Source of the DNA: Atopsyche davidsoni
Lineage: Eukaryota; Arthropoda; Insecta; Trichoptera; Hydrobiosidae
Assembly (NCBI GenBank): GCA_022113835.1
Contig: JAILWY010000009.1
Coordinates: forward strand, 3,385,501-3,449,500
Length of the DNA stretch: 64,000 nt
Direction of reading: 5' to 3'
Part shown: positions 57,776 to 64,000 of the stretch, in pieces
Layout: each line of letters opens with the position of its first letter
How positions within the stretch are numbered: the stretch's first letter is position 1
Translations under genes and position numbers: made by a program
Notes under the pieces: generated by a model
What the model saw: the letters and a program-made list of their open reading frames with translations, nothing else
What the model was told of the DNA's origin: nothing
Database searches by the model: none

Positions 57776-60772
57776 CTCAAGAGCTGTTTTGAACTTGCTA
57801 ATTCTAACAAAGGTCGTCCTGCGCCATTAATGAAAAACAGAAACAGATAATTAATGACGATGATTTCCACCCGAGATTACTCGCGTTAAGATGCCAATTT
57901 TTTTCATGGCATCATCATCTCTTACATACAAATTAAATTTTGACCTACTTCATATTAAATATTACTTTAAACATAACCTTTAGATTATGTGTACTTTCAC
58001 GGTTTGTTAGTACGCAACTTTTATTTTCATACCTCAAGTCCGTTTTATTTTCAACTTAAATCACGTTTCATTGCCAGGTTGATTTTCTAGTTTTTTTTTA
58101 ACACGCGCTTCTCACGGTAGAAATATTTTACATATTAGAGAAATTAATTATTTACATGTCATAATATTAGGAACAGCTTCTGTTTAAAAATATTATCGGA
58201 ACGATTTATTAAAAAAATGTTAAAGCAACATTAAAAAAAAAAATGCCAATGTTTTTATTATAATTTAACGAACTTGCAAGATTTACACAAGTTGAAAGTT
58301 ACAAATGAAACATTTTTTATTATACATCCTCAGTGTTATTTTTACGTGACCGGATTCTCAAATCTTGACATTTCCTGGCTGCCATTAAAATATCATTTAC
58401 ATTTAAATGCTTCAGATGTATAATAATTATAAATTATTTTTAATTAAAAATTTTTATCTTAAAATACAATGTTTAAACAAATCAAAAACAGGCGTGAGTC
58501 CAAAACCATAAGTTTGGGATTCCCCTGCTTTTACGGGGATCGAACCCGGGACCTCTCGATCAATTATCTGTTTCTATTAATGAATAATGGTGATACTTTA
58601 GTTATTGTAATTTTTTATGGTGCGAAATAGGGTACTCTGATCCATTTAACTTGTTTCCATGAATTTAGTTTCATTTTTTAATTTTAAAAGCAGTGAACTT
58701 CTATACATGTTTGCTACCAATTTTTACAGGACAACCATAATTTCCAAATGTCACGAAGCTCAGAGCTGGCTTAGCATATTGCCAGATAGATAGAAAAAGA
58801 ATGAACGCAGAGTCTTTTTTTATAATCTTCGTGATCTGCCTACTTTGAAATTTATGATCTATGATATAATGCGAATTCAACAGTTCAATCATGCCAAAAT
58901 GAATCCAACATCTTCTTTATTATCTCAACCATGATGGATTGTACAAAAACTACTTCCATTGCATTGCAAAGCAAAGAACTAAAGGGTTTATTTATTTAAA
59001 GAGTCTGCTTGCTCATTTTAATTTAAAAAATTTAGATTTGTAAGCGATATCAGTGAAATATGCCTGAAAACAGAGTATTTTTTATATTGTTTGTACTCCC
59101 TGGATATATTATTATTTTAACTCATATTGTAACGAATGATGATAAATGGTAAAAGGGGCTGCCAAATTGCTTACAAACGTTACGAAAAATTTTGTAAATG
59201 CGTAGAAAAAAAGCATTCAATGGCCTATGAATGGAGCCTTTGGGGGGGAAAAAACGAGAAGGTAGGAAAATCCGCTTTTAAAAGATGAGACGGATTTATT
59301 TTTACAGTACATCGAGCTAGAATATCGTGTTTAATTAATTGATTTACAGCAACCGACAGATAGTCAAAAGACCGTATAAAACTTCAGTTGAAAGCTATTA
59401 TGTATCGAATTGTTAAAAAATTTAATTCAACGTTTACAAATAAATAGCGCCATGAATCAATTTGTGAATTAAAAAAAATATATAAATCGCATCCAGTTAT
59501 TAAAACAATAAAGTTAGCCGTTTTATGTCCTGCGATTTTAAATCATCCTGAAATCGTTAACAATATTTACACAATTTCGAACCAAAATTAAAAAAAATAT
59601 CCAATCCAAATGCAACAAAGAGTAAATCATATCCATGTTTAATCAACTGTATTTTCATTTTAATCACGGTAATTAATCAAATGATACACCTCCTCGGTTC
59701 CATAAAGAAAGCTATATCGGCAAATGGTGGACAGGCAAACATAATTTGAAAAGGCGACCGCACGATCTCGGTTGCGCAACGGTGATCTCATGCTGGATGA
59801 CGGTCCATACTTGCGCACACAGCACGCCTCGGTATTTGCATTTTATGATCGCACTATAAACTGAATTCAAGTCATTACTCATCGGAGAAAGCTCGTACAG
59901 TGAAAAGTATTCTTGATAGCCGCATCGGAAGGAAATACGTTTATTGGTTTTATGCTACCTGTGCTTGAATTGCTCTAATTAGGTTATTCTATTTTATTCA
60001 TAAAATACACCAAGTTTCAGAAGTTTTGCTGTCATTACAGATCAAATATTTTTTCCATAAGAAGCTTACATACTGATAAAACGAGAATTGCATGAATAAA
60101 AAATACTAATAAAAATACTATATAAAAATGTTTTAAAATATTATTTTAGTGAGTGTAGTATGTTGTTACATACTACATATATAAATCTGTGCTGAACGAT
60201 GCGTTGCATGCAGTGATTTCAAAATTCCTGAGTGAGCCTCATTTCCATTGAATACCAGTCAGGTGAAAATTGCAATATTGCAGCTGTTATTTTCATAAAA
60301 AAAATTGATGACAGTAAATCAAACTTGATCCGGCCATGTTACTTGTTCAATATTGTAAATGATGGAAATGCATTTGTGAGTGATTTATAAAAGTTTTTTG
60401 TTGCAGGCTGCAGTTGCAGTGGCGCGCCATAACTCACGCGTCTCGGTTACTTCCAGTCAGCTGTGCTGATGATGGAGAGACTCATTAAGGGGGCGGAGGA
60501 GGGTGCCAGGGGGAGGGAAATGGCGAGGGACTGCACACGAAGCAGGGGTGGGTTTTACATGTAAATAAAGAAAAATATCTTACATTAAATAAGGCTTCCT
60601 GAAAATGACGATGTGAACTTTTTAAAAGTTCACATCGGAAGACTTTATTATAATGTCAAATAAAGGCACGATCTTACTACAAATCCAAATGGTAATTTTT
60701 TTACCCTTATTGATTTTTTGTAAAGACCGTCTCACAGGAAGTACGATTTTACCTAAACAGGTTTTGCTGATT
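57776..60772. other. no supported gene; a hairpin and a GC patch
   Basis: AT-rich DNA with a GC-richer stretch at about 60405-60560 and a short hairpin at 60609-60637. A tRNA T-arm-like word lies at about 58535-58550 on the minus strand but no tRNA can be folded around it. Confidence 0.4.
60609..60637. repeat. perfect hairpin, 14-bp arms
   Basis: CGATGTGAACTTTT and AAAAGTTCACATCG flank a single T. The loop is too small for an RNA hairpin without opening a few pairs, so it may be a foldback scar. Confidence 0.85.
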
Positions 60773-61072
60773 GATAATGATTAAGTACATTTTTTCAAAT
60801 AATGAAAATTGATTAAAGAAACTCTTAGAAAAATATCACCGTGATTTGTGTGGGATTTGAACCCACATCCCCAAGCTTACATGGCCGGTGCATTACCAAT
60901 TATATTTAATTGGCATAATGAGTACGTTGTTTCACTTATAGGATATGATTGTTAACAATTCTTGCTTAGTACAAGTGATTCGTTGGTATAATTGGTAATG
61001 CACTTAATTGATTAAAGAGTTTCTTTAATCAATTTTCAATATTTGAAAAAATGTACTTAATCATTATCAACG
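60773..61072. mobile_element. head-to-head SINE pair (copies 3 and 4)
   Basis: Left half (60773-60895) is a minus-strand copy with full B-box (TGGGATTTGAACCCA) and the CATGTAA anticodon loop. Right half (60899-61072) is a plus-strand copy that includes the upstream AGTACGTTGTTTCA segment seen before the 20.5-kb SINE but lacks the anticodon arm and B-box. The outer ends (GATAATGATTAAGTACAT and its inverse) mirror each other, making a large imperfect palindrome. Confidence 0.85.
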
Positions 61073-61074
61073 TT

Positions 61075-63140
61075 TTACCCAACTGTCACTGAATTTTGTT
61101 CAATTGTCAACATTGTTGCAAATCCATTAAAATGTCCATAAATAAATTTTTACCAAACTTTTATTGACAGTGATTTTTGTTTGTATTACTGCACAAAAGT
61201 ACAAAATATAACTCAATATATTTTGGCGTCATTCTAACATAATTACACGAAGCAGATCTCTTTATCACTTTGAATTTACAAAATCCAAAATCAAGATTTA
61301 CTCGCCGTTTTTTTTTTAATTTTAAAATATAAACTAACTTAAACTACAATCGAATAATTACTCATAATCTAAATGTATTATTTTTTTAATTTTTGAGCAT
61401 CCATTAGGGGCGATGAAGCCCCAAACAACACTCGTCCTGCCAGGGGAGGTGCCCGCCCTGCCCGAGCCGTGTTCAGATGCTGAAAAAAAGTAATTACTTA
61501 GAGAAATTCATTTTATTTCATCTCGGCTCAGTAGGCAAATTGCTTTTCCATTAAAAATATTTATGTAGGTACAAAGCGCGGATAAGCCGGAACGAATTTA
61601 GATTTTCATTATTTATTTTTAAAACGCCCTGATAAGCAAACCCACTGGCCGCGGTTACGTTCATGTTTTCCATATCAACCTGCGTGGGACTGTAGATAAT
61701 GCAAGCACGTGTAATTGCGGCCTATTTAATAACATGTGTTTTTTTAAAGAATAATTTTTATATTTGCAACATAGTTGTTGTTAAATTTGACATTTTACAA
61801 CCGTGGTACTAAGCCACGTAGAGTTTTGATTAATAATACGACGCTTTGTATGCAGTGCTGGTTATATTTTAAATGGTTTCAGTACCAGAGCCGGTGTTTT
61901 GAAACAATGAATTAAAATTTGACACAGATGACACCTAGAAAATCTACATAACACTGCAAGTCTTTATATACTTGGCGGGTGTAGTATATATGATATATAG
62001 TGTAAAAGTATATTCATCATGCAAGTTTACTGATAATGGCAGTTTGATGGATAATATTTACTTTGTCAGTTAGCGCAGGAATTGCAAAACATTATCTTCT
62101 GATTGTGAATGTTACCAACAGCTAATGTACTGAACCAACAACAGACAAGAGTGCACGAAACGGGCAAGCAACACAAAACAATTACAGCAATCAGCCAATA
62201 TCGCCTCTGGGGACTGTGACTAAATGCATGACAAATGGAAATGTATTGTTTATGGTAATAGTGTATTTTCGCACTAACTGACTGAGGCAAACAACACATA
62301 ATGAATTGATTTGGTTTCTTGGGTTTTGAGCTGCTTAAGGTATTCAGTCCTCCGATGTTTCTGTCATCGTTCTGGGGCTGGCTTCAGGGATTCACCATTA
62401 TAGATAATCATGGTACCAGCACAAAGACCGAAACGTCGAAGGAACGAAAACCTCATGCAGCTCAATAAAAACGGCTACTATTATTCTTTAAACGGCTGGT
62501 ATTCTAGATATAGCTGTAATGATAGCAATATGTTTATAAACACACGAAAAGACAAGAAAATAACCGTTTAAAATTTTTGTGGTCACTCAGCATAAAACCC
62601 TCGTTATCTTGTAATTTAGCAAGATTATTTATTCATTTTATCATTAGTGATCTATTGGGTATTAAATAATTATCGGATTTTGCCAAATGTTATATTTGTG
62701 AATAAACATAACTTGTATTGCCTTTATCTTTTTCGATAAGTATTCGTTTTGCAAGCAGACTTTTAATAAATAATTTAATAAATATTTTAACTATCAACAC
62801 TGTTATCTTACCAGTGAAGTAGTATTTGGGCAACACGTATGAACTATATTTTATAGATTTAAAGTTTTAATTTCATTGAACACCTATTCAGAAATCGGAC
62901 ATTCAGTTTGAATGTCTTATGTGTAGCGTTTTACATTGTGCCAATTTATCAAGATAATTAAACGTTTTATTGCACGCGGCTAATAGTATTCTTCGCGCTT
63001 TAACTACCTGTATAACATGATTGGATATAATACGTGAATGCAGTCGTTTACGTCATAAAACTTAAAGAACTCGTATTTTCTGCAGACTGCATTCTGCGCT
63101 CATTTTTTTTTCCAACTTGCATTTACCTGTCGCCTGAATT
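61075..63140. other. no supported gene
   Basis: AT-rich. A GC-richer stretch at about 61405-61475 contains the small hairpin GGGGCGATGAAGCCCC. About 62310-62350 shares TGGTTTCTTGGGT(G/T)TTGAGCT words with 22466-22510, an old dispersed repeat that ends near an ACCGAAACGTCG word often seen at LINE 3' ends. Confidence 0.35.
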
Positions 63141-63211
63141 TCGATTATAAAGAAATCGAATAAAGCAGATGGCGTAAATAGTCTTCTGCTAAAAGGCAAC
63201 CACTATTCATT

Positions 63212-63586
63212 ATGAACGAAAAGAGAAATTCCTCACAGTATTGGGGTAAATTCACGCAACAGCTGTGCATGCTTTCTGTTTCAATGAGCTCCATCTGCCT
63301 CGTTTTTACTTTAAAAGAAGCAAAAACGGGATATTTTAACGACATGATAGTTACTATTACTATATATTGTTACTCAACAATCTTAGCTCATAAGACACAG
63401 GCAGTACTTTCGAAGAGGAAATTCTGTGTCTCGAATGCTTTGCATCGTTTACAGCTCACCATACATCAAGTTTTAGAAATTCTATATATACTATACTTTA
63501 GTGTCCTCTTTGACTCCAAACTCAGTTTTAGTACGTATATCAACTTAAAGAGCATTCAACAAAGTATCGTCTTCGCAAACAGATGA
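63212..63586 (+). CDS. hypothetical 124-codon frame, doubtful
   Basis: This is one of the longest frames outside the BEL element. It encodes three hydrophobic stretches, roughly residues 18-34, 44-58 and 86-100, and no recognised domain. The sequence FDSKLSFSTYI faintly resembles a motif near the C-terminus of non-LTR reverse transcriptases, but the expected neighbouring motifs are absent. Frames of this length occur by chance in a 64-kb window, no promoter or splice context was found, and codon use looks like the AT-rich background. Treat it as a candidate only. Confidence 0.12.
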   Translation: MNEKRNSSQYWGKFTQQLCMLSVSMSSICLVFTLKEAKTGYFNDMIVTITIYCYSTILAHKTQAVLSKRKFCVSNALHRLQLTIHQVLEILYILYFSVLFDSKLSFSTYINLKSIQQSIVFANR

Positions 63587-63589
63587 AAC

Positions 63590-64000
63590 GATGGTTCGGT
63601 GAGAAGAATCCTTATGAAAGGTAAACGTCTGCATTAATCTCCGTTACAAGATATTTTTTGAAATATTTTTAAACGAATAATCAGTTAAATAGAGAGGTCT
63701 TTCTCGAAGTTGCTGACCTGGTGATTTTATTCAGGATTGCCGTCTGTAAACTCAAGCACGATTTCCCTGCTTCTGTTGGTGATGGAGAAATCTAAACCAC
63801 ACACGATGAGGATGCAATAAATAAAGCATATTGCGGACCTCGTCAAAGTGACACAGCTTATTTTCAAAATGTTCTAGTCGTTTCTGTGAACAAAATGTAT
63901 GCAACAACTTGATTTGAATACAGACAGGATACACGAATTCGTAGTAAATATTTCACCAAATTTAGTCACATATTTCTCGAAAACACATTCTTAAAATTAA
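63590..64000. other. AT-rich edge of window, nothing supported
   Basis: Only a 60-codon minus-strand frame without features is present. Any gene continuing past the window edge cannot be judged. Confidence 0.5.

Noticed and set aside
58500..58560. tRNA-like word (GGTTCGATCCCCG on the minus strand)
   Set aside because: A T-arm-like sequence only. No D-arm, anticodon arm or acceptor stem could be built around it.
63212..63586. Non-LTR reverse transcriptase C-terminus
   Set aside because: Similarity is limited to one short FDSKLSF-type word. No catalytic motif or neighbouring LINE sequence is present.

Overview
The window looks like intergenic or intronic DNA from an animal genome, most likely an arthropod and probably an insect. 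It is AT-rich, has long stretches without convincing reading frames, and carries many transposable-element remnants: hAT, mariner, pogo-like, piggyBac, tRNA-derived SINE and a BEL/Pao LTR retrotransposon. No bacterial-style gene layout and no complete host protein-coding gene could be supported. The species cannot be named from sequence alone.

The one strong coding locus is at 36878-40883. It is a complete, apparently very young LTR element: two 259-bp LTRs that look identical by eye, an intact 5-bp target duplication (TATGC), a primer-binding site matching tRNA-Tyr, a polypurine tract, and a 775-residue ORF whose N-terminal half is a BEL/Pao Gag. Protease, reverse transcriptase, RNase H and integrase are absent. 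In their place is about 2 kb of GC-rich coding minisatellites (12-, 24- and 108-bp units) plus a short unique stretch with a signal-peptide-like segment. A related reading frame continues out of phase to the 3' LTR. It looks like a gag-only, non-autonomous BEL family that must borrow its enzymes.

Left part (1-16240): AT-rich DNA with a CCCCTG microsatellite (6763-6966), a 563-bp hAT element (9209-9771) with a perfect 8-bp target duplication, and a 390-bp pogo/Tigger-like MITE (10277-10666) inserted in one copy of a local duplication.

Middle part (16241-36870): an internally deleted mariner (16243-16620) that keeps a 56-codon in-frame ORF, an N-terminal piggyBac transposase fragment (19352-19579) with a duplicated tail, a tRNA-Thr-like SINE (20586-20734) beside a 14-bp minisatellite, a repeat with a second copy at 52 kb, a pair of SINE-like repeats near 29.6-30.0 kb, and a 332-bp hAT MITE (35190-35521).

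Right part (40889-64000): a nearly perfect 77-bp-arm hairpin (42428-42596), palindromic SINE arrangements at 47.1-47.5 and 60.8-61.1 kb, further hAT MITEs (53351-53621, 57377-57775), and AT-rich DNA. Several GC-richer patches could be unrecognised exons or regulatory DNA, but nothing proves it.
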